A DNA stretch of 64,000 nucleotides from Paraburkholderia sp. (GTDB taxonomy: Bacteria; Pseudomonadota; Gammaproteobacteria; Burkholderiales; Burkholderiaceae), in assembly GCF_004298475.1 (NCBI RefSeq), contig NZ_SCRP01000003.1, positions 62,001 through 126,000 of the forward strand, given 5' to 3'. A program made the translations under genes and the position numbers. This document shows, in pieces, positions 15,707 through 24,368 of the stretch. The number at the start of each line of letters is the position of its first letter. Position 1 is the first letter of the stretch. The notes below the pieces were generated by a model. It was not told where the DNA came from, did not search any database, and saw only the letters and a program-made list of their open reading frames with translations.

Positions 15707-16567
15707 TCACAATCGATAAAACGCCGCTGCGTTCGCGCCGAACACCGCATCACGCTCGGCGTCCGTGAGCGGCGCGAGCAGGCGCTGCGCGCACGCGTGC
15801 CAGCGTTCATAGTCGCCGTTGAGGTTCAACACCGGCCAGTCGCTGCCCCACATCACACGCTGCGGGCCGAAAGCAGCCAGCACCTGTGCGATCCACGGGC
15901 GCAGCGTGGCATCGCCCCAGCCCGGCGCAGCCTCGGTGACGAGGCCCGAGAGCTTGCAGCACACCTGCGGATAGCGCGCGAGGCGCATTAGTGCGTCGGA
16001 CCATGCGGACCAGCCCGCATTGCCGTCGCGGATCGGCGGCTTCGCGCTGTGGTCGACGACCACGCGCAACGCAGGATGTTGCGCAAGAAACGTTTCGAGT
16101 GCAGGAGCGTGGCGCGTGAAAATCAGCGCATCTAACGCGAGGTCATGCGCAATCAGCGCCTGAATTGCGTGCGACGTGTCGGCAGTGGCGATCCAGTCGT
16201 CATCGGGCAGGTCCTGCAGCATCGGGCGCACGCCGCGGAATTTCGGCTCGCGCGCGAGATCGGCAATGAGATCCGGTGAGTCCCGATCGTCGAGCGGCAC
16301 CCAGCCCACCACGCCCGCAATCGATGCATCGTTGCGTGCGAGCGCAAGCAGATAGCGTGTTTCCTCGACCGTCGGCGCAGCCTGCACGACCACCGTGCGC
16401 GTCACGCCGCAGCGCGCGCGCAACGGCGCCAGATCGGCGAGAGCGAAGGTGCGGTACAGAGCGGGCATGGCGGGCGTGAGCCAGCCGTAGTCGCCGCGCG
16501 ACGGATCCCAGTAGTGCTGGTGCGCGTCGATTTGCACCGCTGTAGCGCGCGGGCCGGATGTCGTCAT
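15707..16567 (-). CDS. Amidohydrolase family, probable L-fuconolactonase
   Basis: 286 aa, a TIM-barrel amidohydrolase of the lactonase (COG3618) type: DAHQHYWDPSRGDYGWL near the N-terminus, then RGVR and VVDHSAKPP, and MWGSDWPVL near the C-terminus. It would open L-fucono-lactone to L-fuconate. ATG 16567 is one base after the aldose dehydrogenase stop (TGACATG), so the two are translationally coupled. A longer reading frame upstream is not used. Confidence 0.88.
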   Translation of the reverse strand: MTTSGPRATAVQIDAHQHYWDPSRGDYGWLTPAMPALYRTFALADLAPLRARCGVTRTVVVQAAPTVEETRYLLALARNDASIAGVVGWVPLDDRDSPDLIADLAREPKFRGVRPMLQDLPDDDWIATADTSHAIQALIAHDLALDALIFTRHAPALETFLAQHPALRVVVDHSAKPPIRDGNAGWSAWSDALMRLARYPQVCCKLSGLVTEAAPGWGDATLRPWIAQVLAAFGPQRVMWGSDWPVLNLNGDYERWHACAQRLLAPLTDAERDAVFGANAAAFYRL

Positions 16568-16568
16568 G

Positions 16569-17609
16569 TCAGCACGCGGGCAGCGGTGCGCGCGAATCGA
16601 TGAGGCCCTGCTCGCGCAGCGCGATCCACAGATCGGCGGGGATGGGCGTCTCGAACGACGCGACGTTCTCGCGCACTTCGGCCGCGCTGCGCGCGCCGTT
16701 GAGCACCGTTGCGAGCGCGGGATGCGCATACGGAAACTGCAGCGCGGCGGCGGCTAGCGGCACGCCGAAGGTCCCGCACACGGCGTCGAGCCGTGCGACG
16801 CGTTCGATGACCTCAGCCGGTGCATCGGCGTAGTTGAACTTGCGCTCGCCCTGCAATCCGTGCGCGAGGATGCCCGAATTGAACGCACCGCCGAGCAGGA
16901 TGCTCACGTTGCGCTCGACGCAGGCAGGCAGCAAATCGTCGAGCGGTGCTTGCTCAAGCAACGTATAGCGGCCCGCGAGCAACGCGCAGTCGATGTCGAA
17001 TTCGCGCATCACGTCGAGAATCACTTCGCGCTCGTTCACGCCGAGGCCCACGGCTTTCACGACGCCCGCCGCGCGCAATTCATCGAGCGCAAGGAATCCG
17101 CCGCCATCGGTCAATTGCCGCCAGTAGTGCGCGTGACGCTCGCCATGCGTATAACGGCCGATGTCGTGCACAAGTGCAATGTCGATGTCCACCATGCCGA
17201 GGCGCTGCTGGCTGTCCTCGAACGAGCGCAGGATGCCGCCATAGGTGTAGTCGTAGATGGCCTCGAACGGCAAGAGGTTCTGCCAGCCTTCGCTGCCGTC
17301 GTAGGCATGCACGCGCGGCACGAAGCGGCGGCCCGCTTTGGTCGAAAGCACGTACTCGCTGCGTGGATAGCGCCTGAGCGCCGCGCCGAGACGATGCTCC
17401 GCCTTCGTATGGCCATAGTGCGGTGCAGTATCGAAGAAGCGCATGCCGGCTTCCCAGGCGGCATCGACGGTGGCCTGCGCCTCTTCTTCGGAGAGATCGC
17501 GATACAGGCCGCCGAGCGGCGCGGTACCGAGGCCGAGTGCGGTCGCTTCAAGCGCCGTGCGTCCGATGCGCCGCCTGTGCGCCACCTGCGGATGTCGCTC
17601 CTGCACCAT
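16569..17609 (-). CDS. Aldo/keto reductase, probable L-fucose (aldose) 1-dehydrogenase
   Basis: 346 aa. AKR fold with the catalytic set Asp60, Tyr65 (FFDTAPHYGHTKAE), Lys91 (STKAG) and a His in ALVHDIG. Homologues are annotated as L-fucose or D-threo-aldose 1-dehydrogenase and oxidise the sugar to its lactone with NAD(P). First gene of the operon. ATG 17609 has GGGAG 8 bases upstream; an upstream in-frame start (17666) would overlap the promoter. Confidence 0.88.
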   Translation of the reverse strand: MVQERHPQVAHRRRIGRTALEATALGLGTAPLGGLYRDLSEEEAQATVDAAWEAGMRFFDTAPHYGHTKAEHRLGAALRRYPRSEYVLSTKAGRRFVPRVHAYDGSEGWQNLLPFEAIYDYTYGGILRSFEDSQQRLGMVDIDIALVHDIGRYTHGERHAHYWRQLTDGGGFLALDELRAAGVVKAVGLGVNEREVILDVMREFDIDCALLAGRYTLLEQAPLDDLLPACVERNVSILLGGAFNSGILAHGLQGERKFNYADAPAEVIERVARLDAVCGTFGVPLAAAALQFPYAHPALATVLNGARSAAEVRENVASFETPIPADLWIALREQGLIDSRAPLPAC

Positions 17610-17638
17610 GCGCGTGTCTCCCGGTGAGTGTTTGCGAC

Positions 17639-17666
17639 AGATTACGCCCTGTACGGCGCGCGTCAA
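17639..17666 (-). promoter_or_regulatory. Sigma-70 promoter of the fucose operon
   Basis: On the minus strand TTGACG (17666-17661), a 16-base spacer, then TAATCT (17644-17639). This puts the transcription start near 17632, giving a leader of about 23 bases. Confidence 0.6.
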
Positions 17667-18023
17667 TGCGGGGCAATCTCGACCAATGGATTGAAGCTGC
17701 CGGAGTGGAGAAACAGGCTTGAGAAGCGGGCGACGAAATGGGTCGTGCCGCCCTGGTTATCCCGTCAATTAATCTGCATGTCTACAGATATGAAAATCAT
17801 GCGCCCGCGCGGTGAGTGAGTTCCTGTTCATGTCATCTCGTCCGGTCGAAACAGGCAGCGCCGCATCCGTGTTCAGGCCCCACACGAGCCGCTTCAACCT
17901 CGTCCCGTTGCGGTTTTTTTGACTGGAACGTGCGCGCACAAAACGATAGAATGGCGTCCCTCCAAATTTCCGGCGCGCCGTGTCCATTTCTCAGGACAAG
18001 CGGCGGCCGCGCACGTACACCTC
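17667..18023. other. Divergent intergenic region, no gene seen
   Basis: About 360 bases between the fucose operon promoter and the next plus-strand gene. AT-rich in parts (ATTAATCTGCATGTC around 17770). A minus-strand frame at 17769-17987 looks spurious. GATAGAAT at about 17944 could be the -10 for the downstream gene. No fucose regulator gene is encoded here. Confidence 0.4.
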
Positions 18024-18566
18024 ATGGCGAAACTTCTGAACGACCAGGAATTCCAGCGTTTTTCCGAGCTTCAACAAAAGCAGGCGAGCTTCACGATCAC
18101 GAACGACGAAGCCGACGAACTGCGTGACATCGTTGCGCGCGCGCAGAAGAAGCGCGACGACCGCGCGAGCGCGATGAAGACAGCCGAAGAGGCGATCACG
18201 CAATTCGAAATCACGCCGGACGAACTGTTCTCGCCGGAGCAGATCGCCGAAGCCGCACGCAATTTCGGCCTGATTCCGGCCACGAAGAAAGAGCGCGTGC
18301 TGCCGCCTTCGCTCACGTTCAACGGCAAGACGCATCAATGGACGCGCGCGCTGCCCGTGGAAATCCGCGAGCCGCTGTTCGAGGCGTTCCAGGGCGGGCA
18401 GTCGGTCAAGGTCTTCATCGCGACGCCGAAGGACGCCACGCGCTGTGCCGCGACCATCGCGCGGCTCGAAAAGGAAACCGGCGTGCAATACGCGCAGGTC
18501 TGGCTCGAAGAACTCTCGCTCACGCGCGGCCAGGTGGACGACGCACTCGCGAAGCTCGCCGCCTGA
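18024..18566 (+). CDS. Conserved protein of unknown function
   Basis: 180 aa, cytoplasmic, with no signal or membrane segment. The N-terminal half (MAKLLNDQEFQRFSELQQKQ to about 75) is a charged helix likely to form a coiled coil. The middle has LTFNGKTHQWTRALPVEIRE; the C-terminal part (CAATIARLEKETGVQYAQVWLEEL) looks like a small helical DNA- or RNA-binding fold, but I do not recognise it. The GKTHQWTRALP segment recalls the tail of H-NS proteins only loosely. ATG 18024 is chosen over an open frame extending to 17919, which covers the promoter. Confidence 0.75.
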   Translation: MAKLLNDQEFQRFSELQQKQASFTITNDEADELRDIVARAQKKRDDRASAMKTAEEAITQFEITPDELFSPEQIAEAARNFGLIPATKKERVLPPSLTFNGKTHQWTRALPVEIREPLFEAFQGGQSVKVFIATPKDATRCAATIARLEKETGVQYAQVWLEELSLTRGQVDDALAKLAA

Positions 18567-18651
18567 CGCACGCATGCGCCGCACGCTGTCTGCGGCCTGG
18601 TTGCATCCGTTCGAACCAGGCCGCGCGCACAGCGCATCGCGGCGCATTGCA

Positions 18652-21030
18652 TCAATCCAGCGGCATGCGAAAGCCGACGACACCGGGATCTTCGGTCGGC
18701 GTCACCGTGAAGCCGCAGGCGCGCGCCAGGCCGATCATCGGCGTGTTCTCGCGCAGCGCCTCGCCGAGGAGCCAGTGCGTGCCGCGCGAGCGCGCGTACG
18801 CGATGATCCGCTCCATCAACATGCGTCCCAAACCGTGGCCCTTGATGTTCGAGAGCACCGTCACCGCGAATTCCGCGGTTTCGTTGTCCGGGTCCGAAAC
18901 GGCACGCACCACGCCGAGCGTGCGCGGCTTGCCGTGCTCGTCCTTGACGGTCGCAATGAGCGCCATCTCGCGGTCGTAGTCGATCTGCGTCATGCGCGCG
19001 AGCTGTGAATGGTCGAAACTGCGGACCGCCGAAAAGAATCGCAGACGCAAATCGTCGGGCGTCATCGATGCGATCAGCGCGCGGTGCTGCTCCTCGTCTT
19101 CGGGGCGGATCGGCCTGATCGTGAGGCGCTCGCCGCACCAGTCCAGCGTCTCTTCCAGGCGGCGCGGATACGGCATGATCGCGAAGCGGCTGCGCGTCGC
19201 GGCAAGCCGCAGGCGCGGCGCCACGACCAGTGTTTCCGCAGGCAACACCCGCAGCGTCAGTTCCATGCCGACGATCTCGCGAACGTCGCACGTCGCCTGC
19301 GAGAGTTCGGTGAGCGCGGTGAGCGTCGGCTCGGGCGAGTTCACGCGCCTGGCGTGCGGCGACTGCGTGACGATGTCGCGCCCGAGGACCGGATTGAGCG
19401 GCGGCAGCCCGTAGACGCGCAACGGCGGCGATATGCCGTCCATCGACGGCGCAACGAAGTAGAACACCGGGCCGAAGTTTTCGTCGTCGCGAAACTCCAC
19501 CTTCACGTCGACCACGGGCGGCAGCGAATCCACCGTGCCGCTTTGTCCCGGCGTCCAGGTCCGCAGGCCGAACAGCCCCAACAAACTGGCCGCCGCCTCG
19601 CCGTCCAGCTCCGTCTGCCCTGCAGCCAGCGCGGCACGCGCCTGCGCCTGCGCGGCCTCGATCGCGTCCGCGCGCTGCGCGGGCGTGCCCTCGGGGGTCT
19701 GCATCAGCAGCTCGCGGCCAAGCCGGTAGTCGACCAGACGCGCGAACGCGCGCGCGAGCCGTCGCGGCGTCGTATGCACCGGAATGCCGTGCGCGTGCAG
19801 CGCGTCGCGCGTGGCGGCGTCGACGCCGCCGAAAAAGCACGCGAGCACCCCGCGATACGCCACGCGGTGATGCTCGATAAGCATGCGCGCCACGGCGTCG
19901 ACCGGCGCGCTGTGCGTCGGTGCGTGCACAACGAACACCGTGCCCGTCTTCGGATGCGGCCCGAGCGTATCGAGCGCGAGCCCGAAATGCTCGGGCTTCG
20001 CCGTTTCGCCGAGCACCAGCGGATTGCCCGCCTGCACCTGCGGCAGCGCCTTCTGCATCGCCGCGTGCGCCTCATCGGTCCAGGTTGCGAGCGTGTCGCC
20101 CGCCTCGTTGAACGCGTCGCGGGCGAGTATCGCGACACCGCGGTCGCTCGTGATGAGCGTCGCAGTGTCGCTCGCCGCGACGCGGCCCACGCCGAGCGTT
20201 TCGATTTCGTCGAGCAGATCGTCGAGCGTATCCACGCGCACCATGCCGGCACGCCGGAACGCCGCGGAATAGAGCGCATCGCCCGGATCGTCGCGGCCGC
20301 TGCGCAGCACCAGCACCGGCTTGTTGCGAGCCGCCGCGCGCGCCGCCGACATGAATTTGCGCGCCGCGCGCACGGTGTCGAGTTCGAGCAGGATCGCGCG
20401 CGTCGAAGGATCGCTTGCGAGGTAGTCGAGCACGTCGCCCGCATCGACGTCGGCTTCGTCGCCGAGCGTGATCACATGTGAAAAGCCGAGCCCTCGCGCA
20501 TCGGCCCAGCGCAGCACGGCGTTGGTGAGCGCATTCGACTGCGAGACCCACGCCACGCCGCCTGGCCGCGCGAGCGACGCCGCCGCGCCGAGTTGAGCGT
20601 TGAGCGCGGGCGTCAGGACGCCGACGCTGCCCGGCCCGACGATACGCAACAAATGCGGGCGCGCGGCGGCCAGTGCGTGGCGCAGGTCGGCGCGGTCTTC
20701 GTCGTTGCGCACCTCGCCGATGAGGATCGCCGCGCGCGTGCCCATGCCGCCAAGACGATGCACGAGCCCCGGCCATGTGGAGGGCCGCGTGCAGATCACG
20801 GCGACCGTGGGCGCGGCGGGCAAATCGCCTGCGTCGGCCAGGACGGGGCGGCCGTCGAACTTTTCCGAATCATTCGCGTGGCGTGGATTGACGGCCCACA
20901 GCGGGCCGGTGAAACCGCCTTCGATCACGCGCCGCCACACCATCTCGCCGATGCTGTCGGGACGCCGTGAAGCGCCGATCACGGCGACGGATTTCGGCTG
21001 GAAGACCGCGTCGAGGTTGCGTACAGTCAC
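18652..21030 (-). CDS. Pat-type protein lysine acetyltransferase (acyl-CoA synthetase-like domain plus GNAT)
   Basis: 792 aa. N-terminal NDP-forming acyl-CoA synthetase module (FQPKSVAVIGASRRPDSIGEMVWRRV; PGGVAWVSQSNALTNAVLRWA; GDEADVDAGDVLDYLASDPSTRAI), then a shortened, diverged ATP-grasp-like region (VDVKVEFRDDENFGPVFYFVAP), and a C-terminal GNAT domain (LTIRPIRPEDEEQHRALIASM ... GLGRMLMERIIAYARSRG). Pat/PatZ enzymes acetylate metabolic enzymes such as acetyl-CoA synthetase. Family members of about 890 aa carry a full ATP-grasp; here it is visibly reduced. GTG 21030 follows AGGAGA at 6 bases, which beats an upstream ATG at 21159. Monocistronic. Confidence 0.88.
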   Translation of the reverse strand: MTVRNLDAVFQPKSVAVIGASRRPDSIGEMVWRRVIEGGFTGPLWAVNPRHANDSEKFDGRPVLADAGDLPAAPTVAVICTRPSTWPGLVHRLGGMGTRAAILIGEVRNDEDRADLRHALAAARPHLLRIVGPGSVGVLTPALNAQLGAAASLARPGGVAWVSQSNALTNAVLRWADARGLGFSHVITLGDEADVDAGDVLDYLASDPSTRAILLELDTVRAARKFMSAARAAARNKPVLVLRSGRDDPGDALYSAAFRRAGMVRVDTLDDLLDEIETLGVGRVAASDTATLITSDRGVAILARDAFNEAGDTLATWTDEAHAAMQKALPQVQAGNPLVLGETAKPEHFGLALDTLGPHPKTGTVFVVHAPTHSAPVDAVARMLIEHHRVAYRGVLACFFGGVDAATRDALHAHGIPVHTTPRRLARAFARLVDYRLGRELLMQTPEGTPAQRADAIEAAQAQARAALAAGQTELDGEAAASLLGLFGLRTWTPGQSGTVDSLPPVVDVKVEFRDDENFGPVFYFVAPSMDGISPPLRVYGLPPLNPVLGRDIVTQSPHARRVNSPEPTLTALTELSQATCDVREIVGMELTLRVLPAETLVVAPRLRLAATRSRFAIMPYPRRLEETLDWCGERLTIRPIRPEDEEQHRALIASMTPDDLRLRFFSAVRSFDHSQLARMTQIDYDREMALIATVKDEHGKPRTLGVVRAVSDPDNETAEFAVTVLSNIKGHGLGRMLMERIIAYARSRGTHWLLGEALRENTPMIGLARACGFTVTPTEDPGVVGFRMPLD

Positions 21031-21436
21031 AGATTCTCCTGAATCATCGGATGGATGGCATACGGAGTCAGGATAGGCTAATCGCCCTGACGGCGCGCGG
21101 ATTTCGCGCAAGGTGTGGCGGGTATGAAAGACACGCAATCGTGTGCGCGGCGATGCCACGCACTGGCGCGAACAGGAGAGGTAGCGGGGACTCTATCGCG
21201 TCGTTATTCGTGACGCGATTTGCGTCGTGATTCGTGATGCGAAGATGCGTCCGATGACCGTGGAGCGTCGCCAGCAGTCGATGACTGTCTTGCGGCCCAT
21301 CGGCAAGCAGAGCGGTTGACCGGCGCTGCAACGCGCGGTGTTCACTGCGACCGAAATCGAATGGCTCGATCGCGTCGTTCCAGACCTGCCGATTGTGCGG
21401 ATCGTGCCGCTCGCCGCGCAGGTCCGGATGTTTTCA
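21031..21436. other. Intergenic stretch at the edge of the ccm block
   Basis: About 400 bases with no intact gene. Several overlapping short frames exist on both strands, none with a ribosome site. A short possible transposase relic is listed separately. Confidence 0.4.
21335..21396 (+). pseudogene. Possible IS4-like transposase remnant
   Basis: In one plus-strand frame this reads AVFTATEIEWLDRVVPDLP, resembling the xFxAxEIELLDxLVPDLP segment near the C-terminus of IS4/Tn5-type transposases. Only about 20 residues match and both sides are unrelated. If real, it marks an old insertion at the 3' boundary of the ccm operon. Confidence 0.3.
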
Positions 21437-22216
21437 TCAAACCGGATCGACCGGCAGCGCAGCCAGCGCACTGACTGGCGCTTCGTCCTGCATCGCACGC
21501 AGCCAGCGCGTGTGCGCCTCGCGCTCGGCAATCAGCAGCTGCGCGCGCCGCAGCGTCGTCGCCGCCGCCCACGCCCACGCCGCCACACTGCACAGCAGCA
21601 TCGCCCACAGCATCACCGGCGCCATGCTCGCACCGCTCGCGCGGATCGTCGCCCCCTGGTGCAGCGTGTTCCACCACCGCACCGAGAAGTACATCACCGG
21701 CAGGTTCAGCGCCCCCAGCAGCGCCAGCACCGCGCACGCACGGTCCGCGCGCTGCGGATCGTCAATCGCCCCCTGCAGCGCCAGGTACCCCAGGAACAGC
21801 AGCAGCAGCAGCAGCGACGACGTCAGCCGCGCATCCCACGCCCACCACGTGCCCCACATCGGCTGGCCCCACAGCATCCCCGTCACCAGCGACAGCGCCG
21901 CGAACACCGCACCCGTGGGCGCCAGCGCGTGCGCCAGCAGATGCGACATGCGCGTGCGCCACACCAGTCCCACGAAGCTCCAGAACGCCATCAGCGCGTA
22001 GGCGAACATCGCCACCCACGACGCCGGTACGTGCAGATAGATGATGCGGTACGCGTCGCCCTGCACCGCGTCGGCCGGCGCCACCCCGAAGCCCAGGTAC
22101 AGGCCGATCGCCGCCGTCACCAGCGCCACCACCCGCAGCGGGCCCACCAGCGCGCGCGCCAGCGGCAGGAACCGCGCCGGCGACGCAAACCAGAATACGT
22201 ATCTCGACAGGTTCAT
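21437..22216 (-). CDS. ccmC: Cytochrome c maturation protein CcmC (haem handling)
   Basis: 259 aa, six membrane segments. The tryptophan-rich haem motif WGTWWAWD (121-128) lies in a periplasmic loop, with a His (LHVP, 62) before it. CcmC loads haem onto CcmE at the periplasmic face. Last gene of the ccm operon, 4 bases after ccmB. The C-terminal extension (AEREAHTRWLRAMQDEAPV...) is longer than in enteric CcmC. Confidence 0.95.
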   Translation of the reverse strand: MNLSRYVFWFASPARFLPLARALVGPLRVVALVTAAIGLYLGFGVAPADAVQGDAYRIIYLHVPASWVAMFAYALMAFWSFVGLVWRTRMSHLLAHALAPTGAVFAALSLVTGMLWGQPMWGTWWAWDARLTSSLLLLLLFLGYLALQGAIDDPQRADRACAVLALLGALNLPVMYFSVRWWNTLHQGATIRASGASMAPVMLWAMLLCSVAAWAWAAATTLRRAQLLIAEREAHTRWLRAMQDEAPVSALAALPVDPV

Positions 22217-22220
22217 GACT

Positions 22221-23018
22221 TCAACTCTCTATGCCAATGCGCACCGCACTGGCCGCAAGCCACGGACAGCACGCCAGCATCGCGCAGGCCATGCCGGCCA
22301 GCAGGGCCAGATGTGCCCCGGCAGGTTCGCCCAGTTGCGCGGCGTGCACCGCCAGGCTTCCGAACACCAGCACCGGCGCGGCCAGCGGCAGCACCAGTCC
22401 GATCACCAGCATGCCGCCCTGGCGCAGCCCCGCCGACAGCGCCGCCACCACCCCCACCAGCATCACCAGCACCGCGACGCCCGGCAGCAGCGCCACCATC
22501 AGCACTCCCAGCGCCGCCCCGCTCAAGCCGTACTGCAGCGCGGCCACCGGCGCGAGCAGCAGCACCGGCACCACCGTCGCCACCCACTGCGCGGCCAGGC
22601 GCGCGGCCACCAGCAGCACCAGCGGCACCCCGCACAGCGCCCACTGGTCCAGCCAGCCGCTGCGCAGGTCATCGTGGAAGCAGCGCCAGCTCGCCACCAG
22701 CACGCACAGCAGCACCGCCACCCACAGCACCCCCGGCGCCAGCAGCGCCAGCGTCTCGGGCGTGGGCGACACCCCCAGCGCGGGCAGGCTCGCCACCGTG
22801 ATGAAGAACAGCGCCTGCACCAGCAGGTCCACCGGGCGCGCCATCACCAGCGCCCATTCGCGCCGCAGCACCGCGTAGATCGCGCGGCTCCACGGCACGT
22901 TTTCTGCGCCCGTCGTTGCACCCGCCAGGGCGCTGTCGTGCCGGTCGTGCCGGTCGCCCGCTTCGTCTCTCACTGCGGCAGGCCGGCTGGCCGCCACGCT
23001 TTCCGGTCGTGCACTCAC
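22221..23018 (-). CDS. ccmB: Haem exporter membrane protein CcmB
   Basis: 265 aa, six predicted membrane segments, partner of the CcmA ATPase in releasing holo-CcmE. The core begins AIYAVLRREWALVMARPVDLLVQALFF. GTG 23018 overlaps the ccmA stop as GTGA and sits behind a strong GGGGGAGG, so the N-terminus carries an unusual soluble extension of about 45 residues rich in Ala, Arg and Asp. Confidence 0.92.
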   Translation of the reverse strand: MSARPESVAASRPAAVRDEAGDRHDRHDSALAGATTGAENVPWSRAIYAVLRREWALVMARPVDLLVQALFFITVASLPALGVSPTPETLALLAPGVLWVAVLLCVLVASWRCFHDDLRSGWLDQWALCGVPLVLLVAARLAAQWVATVVPVLLLAPVAALQYGLSGAALGVLMVALLPGVAVLVMLVGVVAALSAGLRQGGMLVIGLVLPLAAPVLVFGSLAVHAAQLGEPAGAHLALLAGMACAMLACCPWLAASAVRIGIES

Positions 23019-23653
23019 GACACCTCCCCCAGCACGGCGCCGCCCTTCGTACCGCCCGCTGCACCACCCTTCGCACCACCCTTCAGATCCAGCACCCGGC
23101 ACGCCGGGAACTCCGCCGGCAGCGCCTGGTGCGAGGTCAGCACGATCGCCCCGCCCCCGCGCAAATGCGCGTGCGCCAGCGCCGTGAGCCACGCGCAGCC
23201 CTGCGCGTCGAGCGCGTCGAACGGCTCGTCGAGCAGCAGCAGCGGGTGCGCCGTGAGCCGCAGCCGCGCCAGCGCGAGCTTGCGGCGCTGGCCCGCCGAC
23301 AGGTGCCGCACCGCCCGCTCCGGCACCCCCAGCTCCGCCATCAGCGCCGGTACCCGGCGCACCGCCCCAGCCCCGCCGCCATGCAGCTGCGCGAACATCT
23401 CCAGGTTGGTGCGCGCCGGCAGGTTCTCGGCCAGCCCGTCCTGATGACCCAGAAACGAACACGCCCGCCCGCCCCGCTCCACCCGCCCCGCCAGCGGCGG
23501 GCGCAGCCCCGCGAGCGTGCGCAGCAGCGTGGTCTTGCCGCAGCCGTTGGGGCCGCGCAGATGCACCGCCTCGCCCGCGCCCACCGCAAACTCCAGCGGC
23601 CCCCACAGCCGCAGGCCGTTACGCTCGCCTACCAGGCCCGTCACGCTGAACAT
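23015..23653 (-). CDS. ccmA: Haem exporter ATP-binding protein CcmA
   Basis: 212 aa ABC ATPase: Walker A GPNGCGKTT (34-42), signature LSAGQRRK (118-125), Walker B LLLLDEP (138-144), switch His in LTSHQ. With CcmB it powers release of haem-CcmE from CcmC. The C-terminus has a Gly/Ala-rich run (LKGGAKGGAAGGTKGG), likely a disordered tail. Confidence 0.94.
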   Translation of the reverse strand: MFSVTGLVGERNGLRLWGPLEFAVGAGEAVHLRGPNGCGKTTLLRTLAGLRPPLAGRVERGGRACSFLGHQDGLAENLPARTNLEMFAQLHGGGAGAVRRVPALMAELGVPERAVRHLSAGQRRKLALARLRLTAHPLLLLDEPFDALDAQGCAWLTALAHAHLRGGGAIVLTSHQALPAEFPACRVLDLKGGAKGGAAGGTKGGAVLGEVS

Positions 23654-23672
23654 GATTGCTGTCTGAAGATGG

Positions 23673-24368
23673 TTACTGTTTTACCGTGCCCTGCGGCATC
23701 CACTTCGCGAGCGCCGCATCCAGGTCCTGGCGGTCGGGCGACCCGGCCGGATAAAGCTTGTGCAACTCGTCCACCAGCCTGTTCGCACCTGCCCGGTCGC
23801 CCCGCTCGTTTGCGGCCAGCGCGCGCAGCAGCATCACGCTGGTGTCGTCCGGCGCGAGCTTCGCTGCGCTGTCGACCAGTTCGAGCGTGTACGCATCGAA
23901 CTTGTGGCCGTTGCTTATCAGGCGCGCCTCGATCCAGCCGCTCAGCAGCGCACTGTCCTTCATCACGCGCGACTGCGCGTGCTCGTAGGCGGCGGCCGCA
24001 TCCGTGTAGCGGCCCAGCATCGTGTACGAGCGCGCCAGCAGCACCCAGCCATCCATGTCTTCGGGATGCTGCTTCATGTGGTCGGCCAGATGCTGCACCT
24101 CCGCGTTTATGTCCACGCCGTCATGCATCTGCGTCGAAGCCTGCCCTGCGGCCATCTGCGAATGCGGCGGGGCCAGCTCCAGCGCAGCCGTCTCGCCACG
24201 CACGGCATACAGCCCGCCCACCACCAGCGGCACCGACATCGCCAGCACCACCGACTGGCGGCGCGACGCGCCACGGCGTCCGCCCGCCCAGTACAGGCTC
24301 GCGCCGAACGCACCCACGATCACCACTGCCAGGACCACAAAGATCCACATCCCGGTGCTGCCGTTCAT
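23673..24368 (-). CDS. ccmI: Cytochrome c maturation TPR protein CcmI-like
   Basis: 231 aa. Two N-terminal membrane segments (MWIFVVLAVVIVGAFGASLYW; VVLAMSVPLVVGGLY) and a periplasmic TPR domain (WVLLARSYTMLGRYTDAAAAYEHA; LLRALAANERGDRAGANRLV). This is the apocytochrome c chaperone that hands CXXCH substrates to CcmF/CcmH. ATGA overlap with ccmH. Confidence 0.87.
   Translation of the reverse strand: MNGSTGMWIFVVLAVVIVGAFGASLYWAGGRRGASRRQSVVLAMSVPLVVGGLYAVRGETAALELAPPHSQMAAGQASTQMHDGVDINAEVQHLADHMKQHPEDMDGWVLLARSYTMLGRYTDAAAAYEHAQSRVMKDSALLSGWIEARLISNGHKFDAYTLELVDSAAKLAPDDTSVMLLRALAANERGDRAGANRLVDELHKLYPAGSPDRQDLDAALAKWMPQGTVKQ

Noticed and set aside
17769..17987. 72-residue minus-strand frame upstream of the fucose operon
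   Set aside because: No ribosome site or recognisable features; lies in a promoter region.
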